From Rhodanobacter thiooxydans LCS2 (GTDB taxonomy: Bacteria > Pseudomonadota > Gammaproteobacteria > Xanthomonadales > Rhodanobacteraceae), in assembly GCF_000264375.1 (NCBI RefSeq), contig NZ_AJXW01000048.1:1-47104 (forward strand): DNA of 47,104 bases, in the 5' to 3' direction. Position 1 is the first letter of the stretch, and each line of letters starts with the position of its first letter. Below the pieces are notes generated by a model. It was not told the DNA's origin, did not search any database, and saw nothing but the letters and a program-made list of their open reading frames with translations. Position numbers and translations under genes: made by a program. Of the stretch, positions 17,903 to 26,342 are shown in pieces.

Positions 17903-18754
17903 TCAGTGCGCCCGGTCGTGCTGCGGCCAGCGGAATTCGGCCACCACCGGAAAGTGGTCGGACGGGTAACGCCCGTCCTGATGCGTGGTGACCGTGCGTG
18001 CCGCATCGGCGTGCAGGCCGCGGTAGAGGATCCAGTCGATGCGCCGGTCCGGCGTGCCGGTGAAATCGTGGAAGGTGGCTTCGGGGCCGCCGTGGGTGTC
18101 GGCAGCGAGCCTTGCGTCCTGCAGCAGCCCGGTGAGCAGTGCGTGGGCGGGGCTGGCCGGGGTGGTGTTGAAGTCGCCGGTCAGCACGATAGGCAGGTTC
18201 GCGGGCACGGCTTCGAGGCGATGGAGGATTTCCTGCGCCGCGCGGGTGCGCGCCGGTTCGTCCTGGTCGCGGTAGGGGAAGTGCGTGTTGGCGTAGTAGA
18301 AGCGCTGGCCGCCGGCCTTCAGCTCGAAGACCGCCCAGGTCACCATGCGCGGGAACGGGTGGCCCCAGCTGATGCTGCCGGGAACGTCCGGTGTATCGGA
18401 CAGCCAGTAGTCGCCGGACTCCACCACCTTGAGCCGGTCGGTGCGGTAGAACACGCCCATGTGCTCGTCGCCGTCGCCGCCGCGGCGGCCGCGCCCGAAC
18501 CAGGCGTAGTGCGTGAGCTGGCCGACCAGATAGTCGCCCTGCAGCTTGTACAGCTCCTGCGTGCCGATCAGGTCGGGTGCCTGTTCGCGGATGGTGCGCA
18601 CCATCAGGTCGCGGCGCAGCTCCCAGCGGTTGGCGCCGTCGTCGGGGCTGGGCAGGCGCACGTTGAAGCTCATCACGCGCAGCGTCTGCGCCGCCGCCGG
18701 CGGCAACGGGAGCGACAGCATGGCTACGGCAAGCAGCAGCGGGATGAGGCGCAT
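17903..18754 (-). CDS. Secreted endonuclease/exonuclease/phosphatase family protein
   Basis: 283 aa. Signal peptide 1-23 (ends PAAAQ), so the product is exported. Domain motifs: RVMSFNVRLPSPDDGANRWELRRDLM, APDLIGTQELYKLQ (catalytic Glu), YYANTHFPYRDQDEPARTRAAQEI, LPIVLTGDFNTTP, RRIDWILY, and the terminal SDHFPVVAEF. All metal-binding and catalytic residues of the fold are in place. Members may be phosphodiesterases (DNA, phospholipid or sugar phosphate); substrate unknown. Divergent from trehalase with about 100 bases between. Confidence 0.88.
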   Translation of the reverse strand: MRLIPLLLAVAMLSLPLPPAAAQTLRVMSFNVRLPSPDDGANRWELRRDLMVRTIREQAPDLIGTQELYKLQGDYLVGQLTHYAWFGRGRRGGDGDEHMGVFYRTDRLKVVESGDYWLSDTPDVPGSISWGHPFPRMVTWAVFELKAGGQRFYYANTHFPYRDQDEPARTRAAQEILHRLEAVPANLPIVLTGDFNTTPASPAHALLTGLLQDARLAADTHGGPEATFHDFTGTPDRRIDWILYRGLHADAARTVTTHQDGRYPSDHFPVVAEFRWPQHDRAH

Positions 18755-18853
18755 GGCGGTTCCTTCGAACGCATCGGCACGGGGGCGTCGCTAGCATAAC
18801 GGTGCCAGCCGCGTGATGATGCAGGGCCACGCCCCTTCCCCGGACGCAAGATC

Positions 18854-20506
18854 ATGTCGATGAAACCGCTGTCCCGAATCCTCCTGCTGGTCGCGTCGTT
18901 TGTCTTCGTCACCGCGGTGCCGGCAAAGCAGGCGCCCGATGCGCAGAAGACGCAGGCCTACATCCACCGCGCGTGGACCACGCTGACGCGCTCGATGGAC
19001 GACTGCTCGGCGCTGCGTGATCCCAAGGTGGGCACGCAGCCGGTGCTGTACCTGCCGGCGAACCTGCCGACGCCGCCGGACCTGGCCGCGGTGAAGCAAC
19101 GCTGCAACGTCGACGTGCACGTGCTGCCGCGGGCGATCGACCAGCTCGGCGACGTCGCGCCGACCTCGCTGCCGCGGCAGGGGCTGCTCTATCTGCCGCA
19201 TCCGTACGTGGTGCCGGGCGGCTTCTTCAACGAGATGTACGGCTGGGACAGCTATTTCATCGTGCTTGGCCTGGTTGCCGATCACCGCGAGGCGCTGGCG
19301 CGCGACATGGTCGAGAACGCGCTGTTCGAGGTGCAGTACTACGGCGCGGTGCTCAACGCGAACCGCACCTATTACCTGACCCGTTCGCAGCCGCCGTTCC
19401 TGAGCTCGATGATGCGTGCCGTGCTGGACGACCCGGACAGCTTCAAGAGCAAGGCCGCAGCCCGCGCGTGGCTCGAACATGCGTACCCGCTCGCCGTGCG
19501 CGACTACTCCACCTGGACGCGCAAGGAGCATCAGGCCGGCGCCACCGGCCTGGCGCGCTACTACGATTACGGCGGCGCCGCGCCGGTGCTGGAGATGCGC
19601 GACAGCAGCTACCTGCGCGGCGTGATCGACTGGCTGCTTAAGCACCCGTCGCAGGATCCTGGCTACCTGGTCAAGGCCGCCGAGCATCCGGACGCAGCGG
19701 AAGCCGCGCGGCTGAAGACCACCAGCTGCGACGTCGAGGCTTCGAAGGTCTGCGCCGGTGCCTGGTCGAAAGGCTATCGCCTGAGCGCCGACTTCTACCT
19801 CGGCGACCGCGCGATGCGCGAGTCAGGTTTCGACACCAGCTTCCGCGTGGGTCCGTTCAGCGGCTCCACCCACCACTACGCGCCGGTCGACCTGAACAGC
19901 CTGCTGTATCGCTACGAGCGCGACCTGCACGACTTCGCCGTGCAGCTGGGGAACACGGCGGATGCCGCACGCTGGGCCGATGCCGCCGCGGCACGGCGCG
20001 CGGCGATCGACAAGTACCTGTGGCGCGCCGACCAGGGCATGTACATGGATTACGACTTCGTGCGCGGCAAGCCGTCCGACTATCACTTCGTCGCCACTTT
20101 CTACCCGCTGTGGGCCGGCGCGGCCTCGCCGGCGCAGGCCGAATCGCTGCGCGGCAAGCTCGGCATCTTCGAGCGCAAGGGCGGCCTGCAGACCAGCGAC
20201 CACGCCAGCGGCGCGCAGTGGGATGCGCCGTTCGGCTGGGCGCCGACCAACTGGCTGGCGGTGGCCGGGCTGGACGCCTACGGCTTCCACGACGACGCCC
20301 GCCGCATCGCGGGCGAATTCACCGCCACCATCGACCGCAGCCTCGCCCACGACGGCACCATCCGCGAGAAATACAACATGGCCAGCGGCAACGCCGACGT
20401 GAAGATAAGCGCCGGCTACACCGCCAACGTGATCGGCTTCGGCTGGAGCAACGGCGTGTACCTGAAGATGCGGGCGCTGTTGCGCGATCGCCCCGGCGAG
20501 CCGTAA
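18854..20506 (+). CDS. treA: Periplasmic trehalase, GH37
   Basis: 550 aa, the length of TreA. Signal peptide 1-24 (VTAVPAKQ) sends it to the periplasm, where it splits trehalose into two glucose. The GH37 signatures are PGGFFNEMYGWDSYF (121-135, usual consensus PGGRFxEfYYWDSY with R replaced by F) and QWDAPFGWAP (about 456-465). Catalytic acid D327 (ESGFDTSFR) and base E505 (REKYN) are both present. The role fits carbon use and osmoprotectant turnover. It runs divergently from the phosphatase-like gene. Confidence 0.93.
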   Translation: MSMKPLSRILLLVASFVFVTAVPAKQAPDAQKTQAYIHRAWTTLTRSMDDCSALRDPKVGTQPVLYLPANLPTPPDLAAVKQRCNVDVHVLPRAIDQLGDVAPTSLPRQGLLYLPHPYVVPGGFFNEMYGWDSYFIVLGLVADHREALARDMVENALFEVQYYGAVLNANRTYYLTRSQPPFLSSMMRAVLDDPDSFKSKAAARAWLEHAYPLAVRDYSTWTRKEHQAGATGLARYYDYGGAAPVLEMRDSSYLRGVIDWLLKHPSQDPGYLVKAAEHPDAAEAARLKTTSCDVEASKVCAGAWSKGYRLSADFYLGDRAMRESGFDTSFRVGPFSGSTHHYAPVDLNSLLYRYERDLHDFAVQLGNTADAARWADAAAARRAAIDKYLWRADQGMYMDYDFVRGKPSDYHFVATFYPLWAGAASPAQAESLRGKLGIFERKGGLQTSDHASGAQWDAPFGWAPTNWLAVAGLDAYGFHDDARRIAGEFTATIDRSLAHDGTIREKYNMASGNADVKISAGYTANVIGFGWSNGVYLKMRALLRDRPGEP

Positions 20507-20676
20507 GCGGACGCATCGGCGTCGGGCATAATCGCCGGCGGAGGGAGCAGGGGATACGTATCGCGGCGCGGGAGTTTTCCGCCCCGGCCTTCGGGCCGGG
20601 ACGGCAGCTGCCCACGCGTGGCGGCATCGGCCGGTTCCCGCCGCCGAGGTTCCAGTCAACCAACAGGGGAAAGGGA

Positions 20677-21057
20677 ATGAACACCTACAATCCTTACGAG
20701 GCGCCGAAGGCCGCCATGGCCGCGCCGGTGGCGAACGACGCCGGCATCGAGCAGGTGGCGAGCGCGCAGAAACTGATCATCTATTCGATCCTCGCCTATT
20801 TCGCCGGCGCCGCCGCGCGGACCTTCCTGGGCCCGATCGGCCTGCTGCTGGTGCTGGGCGCGGTGCTGATGGGGCTGATCGGCACGTTCCGCCTGTGCTC
20901 GGGGCTGGGTTATTCGATGCCGGTGCGGGTGATCCTGATCGTGCTGATGTTCGTGCCGCTGGTCAGCCTGATCGTGCTGCTGGTGCTGAACGCGAAGGCC
21001 ACCGCCAGGTTGCGTGCGGCCGGGTATCACGTGGGCTTGCTGGGGGCGACGCGCTGA
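20677..21057 (+). CDS. Small membrane protein with NPYEAP N-terminus
   Basis: 126 aa. Starts MNTYNPYEAPKA, a pattern shared by many uncharacterised small membrane proteins of Xanthomonadales, then two or three helices (about 33-65, 85-110) and a basic cytoplasmic end (ATARLRAAGYHVGL). GGGGAAAGGG immediately precedes the ATG. A CCCGGCC-TTCG-GGCCGGG hairpin (20583-20600) lies in the leader. Function unknown. Confidence 0.75.
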   Translation: MNTYNPYEAPKAAMAAPVANDAGIEQVASAQKLIIYSILAYFAGAAARTFLGPIGLLLVLGAVLMGLIGTFRLCSGLGYSMPVRVILIVLMFVPLVSLIVLLVLNAKATARLRAAGYHVGLLGATR

Positions 21058-21060
21058 GGC

Positions 21061-21269
21061 GCGGGCATCGGGCCCCGGCTACAGGCCGAAGCGGATGACA
21101 CGGCGACGGGCGCGCAGCAACTCGGCTGCGCGCACCATTCGTGGTTCCGCGTCGAGCGCACCGGGGTCACCTTCCGCCGCGTGGGCGCCGACGGCGCAGT
21201 GTTCGACTACACCGGGGGCGATCGGCGCAGCGCCGGCGTGCACGCTCTGACGCGGCTCAGGGCTGCGCC
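21061..21269 (+). pseudogene. Probable 3' remnant of a phosphoesterase-like gene
   Basis: An open frame without start reads GCAHHSWFRVERTGVTFRR then VGADGAVFDYTGGDRR and ends near 21269. It looks like the C-terminal tail of a secreted metallophosphoesterase or similar protein, with no catalytic part. No ribosome site or start. Recognition is weak. Confidence 0.3.
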
Positions 21270-22048
21270 TTGACGGTCTCGCTCTCGATCACCTGGTCCA
21301 GCACGTACGCGCCGGCCGGCGGTTGTTCCGGCGCGTAGCGTTTCACGCGAAGCACGTTGCGTACGCCGGGCTGGTGCCGGTAGCCCTCGATGTCCTGTGG
21401 CAGCGGCTGCCAGGGGCCGGGTTCGCCGACGCGGTGGCCGTCCGCGTCGTAGTGGCGTTCGCGCACCTGCAGGCAGCTTCCGTGCGCGGTCTGGCACGGC
21501 ACTGTCTGCGCGGCCACTTCCAGGAACACCGTTTCGCCGGGGCCACCATGGCGCGTTTCGGCGGTGGGCTGGCCAGCAAAGGTGAGCGTCCGGCCGTTGG
21601 CGGTGGCCAGGGTGAGCAGCGGCGTGTCGTCGGCGGTCGACACGATCAGCGAGGGCCTACCCTGCAGCACGGCCTTGATGGTGGCTTCGCGCTGCACCAG
21701 GGTAGCGTCGGTGCAGGCCATCATGGTCTGCCGCGGCGTGGTGGCGAGGAGGTGGCCGTCGACGATCCGGTAGTCGCTGCCGATCGCGTTGCAGGCGTTG
21801 CGCACGCTGAGCTGGCCAGCGCTGAACTCCAGCTGCAACGGCGGCCGGTCGGTCTGGCCGAACAGCGCGTCGAGGCGCCGGTTGCGGGCGTCGACGGCGT
21901 CGTGCAGTTGCCAGTGGTAGCGCGTCAGGGTAGCGGTCGATGCTGCCATGCGGCTGGCCGCGGCAGGCGCGGGCGCCGGCGTGCCGGAGTCCGGTGCCGC
22001 CGTGCAGGCGGCCAGGGCCAGCGGGAGCAGCCACGGCAGGGTTTTCAT
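21257..22048 (-). CDS. META / DUF4377 domain lipoprotein
   Basis: 263 aa. Lipobox ALAAC (C15) after a short signal predicts a lipoprotein. Residues about 40-145 form a META domain (LTRYHWQLHDAVDAR, SVRNACNAIGSDYRIVDGHLL, RQTMMACTD), known from heat-shock protein HslJ and secreted META proteins. Residues about 175-263 form a DUF4377 domain (VFLEVAAQTVPC, SCLQVRERHYDADG, LRVKRYAPEQPPAGAYVLDQVIESE). Such two-domain proteins are common in the group; exact role unknown. Start at 22048 chosen for the lipobox. Confidence 0.85.
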   Translation of the reverse strand: MKTLPWLLPLALAACTAAPDSGTPAPAPAAASRMAASTATLTRYHWQLHDAVDARNRRLDALFGQTDRPPLQLEFSAGQLSVRNACNAIGSDYRIVDGHLLATTPRQTMMACTDATLVQREATIKAVLQGRPSLIVSTADDTPLLTLATANGRTLTFAGQPTAETRHGGPGETVFLEVAAQTVPCQTAHGSCLQVRERHYDADGHRVGEPGPWQPLPQDIEGYRHQPGVRNVLRVKRYAPEQPPAGAYVLDQVIESETVKAQP

Positions 22049-22116
22049 GCGATGCCTCCGGCGGGGGCGTATGCCGGCAGGGTAACCCGGCAGCGGCGCG
22101 GCGTGGCGGCGGCGGT

Positions 22117-22821
22117 TCAGGGCGCGTTGATGCTGGCGGTCATGGCCCGCCCGCTGCTGCACTTGAGGTACGGCGACGCGTTGAGCCAGCGTGAATCGGG
22201 ATAGTAGGAGAACACGTACTGGCCGCCCTTGAGCGCGTCGATCAGCGGCCGCGCGATCGCACTACGCACCGCCGGGCAACCGTAGCTGCGGCCGATGCGG
22301 CCCTGCTGATGGGCCAGCGCGGGGTTGACGTAGGCCGCGCCGTGGATCACCAGCGCGCGCTCCAGCGCGTGGTCGTTGGTACCCGGTTCGAGGCCTTCCA
22401 TGCGCAGCGAGTAGCCGTTGCGGCCGGCGTAGGTGTCCAGCGTGCGGAACAGGCCCAGGCTGGACTGCAGGCTTTCCGGCGTATTCGAGAACCGCGTTGC
22501 CAGGTTGTCGCCGGTGTTGCGTCCGTGCGCCACCAGCTCGTGGTACAGCAGCTTGCGCTTGGCCAGGTCGAACACCCACAGCCGCGGCTCGGTCGAAGGC
22601 TTCGAGTAGTCGATCACCGCCAGCCGGTCGGACGGCGGCTGGCCCTGCGCCGCAGCGCATTCGGTGGCGGCCAGCGCCAGCCCGATCACCTTCGGGTTCG
22701 CCTGCGGGGCGAGCTGGCTGAGGGCGTCCTGCAGCGACGGCGTGGCCGCGTGGGCCGCGCTGAAACCGGCGGCAGCGAGGAACAGCGTCAGGGCGGCAGC
22801 GTGGCGCGGGAGTCGGCTCAT
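22117..22821 (-). CDS. Murein L,D-transpeptidase catalytic domain protein (YkuD_2)
   Basis: 234 aa. Signal peptide 1-25 (AAHAA). The YkuD_2 catalytic domain follows: VIDYSKPSTEPRLWVFDLAKRKLLYHELVAHGRNTGDN, then HGAAYVNPAL with catalytic His, then GRSYGCPAVR with the nucleophile Cys. These enzymes act on peptidoglycan stem peptides or lipoprotein anchors in the periplasm. It lies back to back with the larger L,D-transpeptidase (125 bases between starts), so they may share a promoter region. Confidence 0.88.
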   Translation of the reverse strand: MSRLPRHAAALTLFLAAAGFSAAHAATPSLQDALSQLAPQANPKVIGLALAATECAAAQGQPPSDRLAVIDYSKPSTEPRLWVFDLAKRKLLYHELVAHGRNTGDNLATRFSNTPESLQSSLGLFRTLDTYAGRNGYSLRMEGLEPGTNDHALERALVIHGAAYVNPALAHQQGRIGRSYGCPAVRSAIARPLIDALKGGQYVFSYYPDSRWLNASPYLKCSSGRAMTASINAP

Positions 22822-22946
22822 CGAAACGGTTAGGGGGCGAACATGTGGCTGCCGATCCTAGCAGTCTTCTGTTAAGAGCCTGTTCGTACTCGCCCGTGAG
22901 GCCCGTGCGAACCCGTCGTCCGCTTGCGCTGACCGGAGGCTGTGTT

Positions 22947-24662
22947 ATGACAAGGCGGTCCCTTGCGCAGGATCGTGCCGTGCCATCCAGATTTTCCCGC
23001 ATCGTTCACGGCGTCCTCGTGCTGGGCCTGCTGGTGGGGGCTGCGGCACATGCGCAGCAGCCCGCGCTGCCGCAGCCCGCGCCGGAGCAGCCGCTGAGTC
23101 CGGTGGCCGAGCAGATCCGCGAGCGGGTCGAGCAGTGGCGCGCCGCGCACGCCAACGCCGATGTCCTCACCACGCCCGGCGATGCGGTGACGATGTTCTA
23201 CGAGCAGAACCAGTTCGCGCCGGCGTGGACGCGGGCGGTGGACCTCGACCAGTTGCTGGCCGCGCTGCGCGACGTGGCCGACGACGGCCTCGACCCGCAG
23301 GACTACTCGCTGGCCGAGCTGCAGCGCCAGCGCAGCGTGCTGGCCGACCCGCGCGCCACGCCGACGCAGCGTGCGCAACTGGACCTGCTGGCCACCGATG
23401 CCTGCCTGGCGGCGCTGCTGCATCTGTATCGCGGCAAGGTCGACCCCGCCACGCTGGACACGCACTGGAACTACGACCCGCGCCAGCTCGATCCGGCACA
23501 GGGCCTGAAGGCCGTGCGCGACGCGCTGGCGCGGGGCGCGATCGGCGAGCTGTTCGCGCGGGCGCGGCCGCAGAACCCGCTGTATGCCCAGCTGCGCACT
23601 GCGCTGGTGAAGTTGCGTGAGGTGGCGGCGCAAGGTGGCTGGCCCGCGATCGCCGACGGCCCCACGCTGAAACCGGGCAGCCACGACGCGCGCGTGCCGG
23701 CGCTGCGCCAGCGGCTGCAGCAGGGCGGTCTCGCGGTGGGCAGTGGTACGGACGACCTGTACGACCCGGCGCTGGAAACTGCGCTTGAGCAGTTCCAGCG
23801 CGAACAGTACCTGGCGCCCGACGGCCACCTGGGCAAGGCCACCCTGGCGGCGCTGAACGTGCCGGTCGCGGCGCGCATCGGCCAGCTGCGCGTGAACCTG
23901 GAGCGCGCGCGCTGGCTGCTGTACCAGCTGCAGGGCGATTTCGTGGTGGTCGACATCGCCGGCTACCAGGTCGCCTACTACAAGGACGGCAAGCCGGTGT
24001 GGCGTTCGCGCGTGCAGGTGGGCAAGCCCTATCGCAGCACGCCGGTGTTCAAGTCGAAGATCACCTACCTCACGCTCAATCCGACCTGGACGGTGCCGCC
24101 GACCATCCTGAAGAACGACATCCTGCCCAAGGTACGCAAGAACCGCGGCTACCTGGCCGCCAACCGCATCCGCGTGCTGGACGGCCAGGGCCGCGAGCTG
24201 TCGCCTTCCAGCGTGGACTGGGCCAACCCGCGCGGCATCGTGCTGCGCCAGGACGCCGGCCCGGGCAATTCGCTGGGTCGACTGGTGATCCGCTTCCCGA
24301 ACGACTACGCGGTGTACATGCACGACACCCCGCATCAGGAGCTGTTCGCCAACGAGCAGCGCACCTTCAGCTCCGGCTGCATCCGGGTGGAACGCCCGCG
24401 CGAGCTGGCCGAGCTGCTGCTGGATGATCAGCAGCGCTGGAACCGCGCGGGCATCGACGGCGCGATCGACACGCTGAAGACGCAGACCGTGATGCTGCGC
24501 AAGCCGGTGACCCTGCTGCTGGCGTACTGGACGGTGGACCTGCGCGAGGACGGCCGGGTCGGCTTCCGCCCCGACGTGTACGACCGCGACCCGCCGCTGC
24601 TCGCCGCGCTGGATCGCCCGCGCGTGTCGCCGTGGCTGCCGGTGGTTGCGACGCCGCCGTGA
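22947..24662 (+). CDS. ldtD: L,D-transpeptidase of YcbB/LdtD type
   Basis: 571 aa. Signal peptide near residues 14-36. N-terminal scaffold domain with YEQNQFAPAWTR, then a peptidoglycan-binding domain (DARVPALRQRLQQGG near 250), then the YkuD catalytic domain with HDTPHQELFANEQRTFSSGCIRVE; nucleophile C478 and two His. Makes 3-3 crosslinks in peptidoglycan independent of penicillin-binding proteins; LdtD gives beta-lactam bypass in E. coli. The ATG at 22947 has GGAGG upstream, better than the open frame start at 22845. Confidence 0.92.
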   Translation: MTRRSLAQDRAVPSRFSRIVHGVLVLGLLVGAAAHAQQPALPQPAPEQPLSPVAEQIRERVEQWRAAHANADVLTTPGDAVTMFYEQNQFAPAWTRAVDLDQLLAALRDVADDGLDPQDYSLAELQRQRSVLADPRATPTQRAQLDLLATDACLAALLHLYRGKVDPATLDTHWNYDPRQLDPAQGLKAVRDALARGAIGELFARARPQNPLYAQLRTALVKLREVAAQGGWPAIADGPTLKPGSHDARVPALRQRLQQGGLAVGSGTDDLYDPALETALEQFQREQYLAPDGHLGKATLAALNVPVAARIGQLRVNLERARWLLYQLQGDFVVVDIAGYQVAYYKDGKPVWRSRVQVGKPYRSTPVFKSKITYLTLNPTWTVPPTILKNDILPKVRKNRGYLAANRIRVLDGQGRELSPSSVDWANPRGIVLRQDAGPGNSLGRLVIRFPNDYAVYMHDTPHQELFANEQRTFSSGCIRVERPRELAELLLDDQQRWNRAGIDGAIDTLKTQTVMLRKPVTLLLAYWTVDLREDGRVGFRPDVYDRDPPLLAALDRPRVSPWLPVVATPP

Positions 24663-24818
24663 GGGAACCCCGAACAATCCGGTTTTGTTCGTCATCCCGG
24701 CTTGCGCCTGCTGTCCGGAATATTTTCAGAAGCGCGCTCGCCGCACGCCGTGGCCCGCCGCGGGGTCTTTTCCCTGATCACTGCCCACAGTGTCGAGGCT
24801 GCGACAATCCTCCCCACT

Positions 24819-24844
24819 GTCATTCCGGCCTTCGCCGGAATGAC
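24819..24844. repeat. REP-like palindrome
   Basis: Perfect 11-base inverted repeat GTCATTCCGGC / GCCGGAATGAC around CTTC. This is the common REP element form of Xanthomonadales and pseudomonads. A degenerate half (GTCATCCCGGC) occurs near 24691. It lies in a 450-base intergenic region. Confidence 0.8.
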
Positions 24845-24887
24845 GACGGGGGTGGACATTTCGAGTCGAGGCGGCGCTCCATGAAGC

Positions 24888-24924
24888 AAAAAAAGGCCGC
24901 GCCAGGTGCGGAAATGGCGCGGCC
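24888..24924 (-). terminator. Minus-strand intrinsic terminator with no known gene
   Basis: Perfect 10-base stem GGCCGCGCCA / TGGCGCGGCC. On the minus strand it is followed by seven T, so it ends transcription running leftward. No minus-strand gene lies just upstream: the interval up to 25114 is free of supported genes, and the next gene (25115) is on the plus strand. It may end a small RNA. Confidence 0.75.
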
Positions 24925-25114
24925 AGGGTTGGAACCGATCCACTGCCAATGCATCGGTGACGGCGGCGGAGCGCTCCGCGCCGGCCCGCGCCGCATGCCG
25001 GGCGCGCGTCTCACCGACTGGGATTGCCCTGATCCCGGTCAGGGCGCCCGGGCGGGGCGGCCGTCACCATCGCCGCCGGCGGATAGGCCGCCCTCAACCC
25101 TGGAGACCGTACCG

Positions 25115-25360
25115 ATGCTGTTTCAAGTGAAGGATCTTGCCGGCGACACCGGCGCCATCGCCGCCATCCTGCGTGCCCATGACGCCACCGCGAAGGTCAC
25201 CGCGGATGCCGTCGCCGGACAGATCGACGTATCGGCGCAGCTGACCTCCGGCCAGGTCATCACCGCCCTGCGCGAGGCGGGTTACGAGGCCGCTCGCGTG
25301 TCCGAGCCGCAGCAGATCCACGTCAGCGGCGGCAGCACCTGCTGCGGCAGCTGTTCATGA
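25115..25360 (+). CDS. Small HMA-like protein with CCGSC tail
   Basis: 81 aa. Compact alpha/beta pattern (LFQVKDLAGDTGAIAAILRAHDATAKVTADAVAGQIDVSAQ, then QVITALREAGYEAARV) resembling the heavy-metal-associated (HMA) ferredoxin-like fold of small copper chaperones. The N-terminal CxxC of that fold is missing; instead Cys cluster at the C-terminus (STCCGSCS). Probably binds metal through that tail; inference. Ribosome site GGAG 10 bases before the ATG. Ends overlapping trmO by a few bases, convergent. Confidence 0.7.
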   Translation: MLFQVKDLAGDTGAIAAILRAHDATAKVTADAVAGQIDVSAQLTSGQVITALREAGYEAARVSEPQQIHVSGGSTCCGSCS

Positions 25361-25921
25361 GGCGCTGACGTCGCCGGCGCCGCGTGGCCGCGCCCGCGGC
25401 TTGCGCGGCCCCGGCGCGGAGCCGCGGCCCTGCGCCGCGTCGATTGTGTCGATCCAGCCTGCGCGTGCCTGCGGAAACGCGTCCGCGTAAGGCACGTAAG
25501 GCTTGATGTCGAGGATCGGCGTGCCGTCGAGCAGGTCCACCCCGCGCACCCGCAGCGCGCCTTCCTCCACCGCCACCAGTTCCACCGCCGACAGCCCGAG
25601 CGCGTTCGGCCGGTGCGGCGAGCGCGTCGCCAGCACGCTGCGCTTGCCGCCGCCGCGCGGCGGGCGCACCTCGGCTTTCCAGCCCTCGCTGCGGTGGAAC
25701 GCGAACAGCAGCCAGATCCGCTCGAAGCCGGCCAGGTCGCGGAACGCCGCCGCGGGAAAGCCTGGCACGAACTCGATCACGGCCTCGGCCGCTACCCCGG
25801 TCTCGGTGCCGGCCACCACGGTGGGCTGGTGCGGCGCGTCGATGCGCTGCGCATACGGCGAGCGCACGAAGGCGATCGGATGGCAGGACAGGGCGTGCAA
25901 GCTATCGGGCGCGGTGCTCAT
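25355..25921 (-). CDS. trmO: tRNA (N6-threonylcarbamoyladenosine37-N6)-methyltransferase
   Basis: 188 aa. TrmO (TsaA/YaeB) methylates t6A37 in tRNA-Thr using SAM in the cytoplasm. Family motifs: FVRSPYAQRIDAPHQP (near 20-34), LAGFERIWLLFAFHRSEGW, RPPRGGGKRSVLATRSPHRPNALGLSAVEL (near 85-115), and GVDLLDGTPILDIKPYVPYAD. A short basic, Pro-rich C-terminal tail is extra. Start at 25921; the frame is open upstream but not homologous. Convergent overlap with the HMA-like gene. Confidence 0.93.
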   Translation of the reverse strand: MSTAPDSLHALSCHPIAFVRSPYAQRIDAPHQPTVVAGTETGVAAEAVIEFVPGFPAAAFRDLAGFERIWLLFAFHRSEGWKAEVRPPRGGGKRSVLATRSPHRPNALGLSAVELVAVEEGALRVRGVDLLDGTPILDIKPYVPYADAFPQARAGWIDTIDAAQGRGSAPGPRKPRARPRGAGDVSAS

Positions 25922-25966
25922 TGCGGCATTATCGCTCCTTCGCCCTGCTTCCCCGCCGAGGACGCC

Positions 25967-26341
25967 ATGAAATTTCTCGTGATGATCTACTGCGACGATA
26001 CCTTGCTGGACGCGCTGCCCGAAGGCGAGTTCGACACCTTGATGCACGGTTGCTTCGCCAAGGCCGACGCCCTGCGCGCGAACGGGCAGCTGCACGACTC
26101 GCAACAGCTGGAGGCGCCCTCGACCGCGCGTACCGTGCGCGTACGCAACGGCGCCACCAGCGTGGTCGACGGCCCGTACGCCGAGACCAAGGAATACCTG
26201 GGCGGCTTCAACCTGATCGAGGCCGCCGACATGGACGAGGCGGTGCGCATTGCCTCGGCCTTCCCGTGGTCGCGTACCGGCGCGATCGAGGTTCGCCCGA
26301 TCCGCGACATGGATGCGGTGCGGCGGCGGGTCGGCGCCTGA
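25967..26341 (+). CDS. YciI / DGPF family protein
   Basis: 124 aa. The YCII ferredoxin-like fold is shown by MKFLVMIYCDD, the central RVRNGATSVVDGPYAETKEYLGGFNLIEA (the DGPF-type motif) and EVRPI. Families of this type pair with sigma factors or act as small dehydratase-like proteins; here there is no ECF sigma gene nearby. The next gene starts one base after its stop, so they are an operon. GAGGAC lies before the ATG. Confidence 0.88.
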   Translation: MKFLVMIYCDDTLLDALPEGEFDTLMHGCFAKADALRANGQLHDSQQLEAPSTARTVRVRNGATSVVDGPYAETKEYLGGFNLIEAADMDEAVRIASAFPWSRTGAIEVRPIRDMDAVRRRVGA

Positions 26342-26342
26342 A

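Noticed and set aside
24819..24844. Terminator of ldtD
   Set aside because: The palindrome has no T-run on either side and matches the REP pattern.
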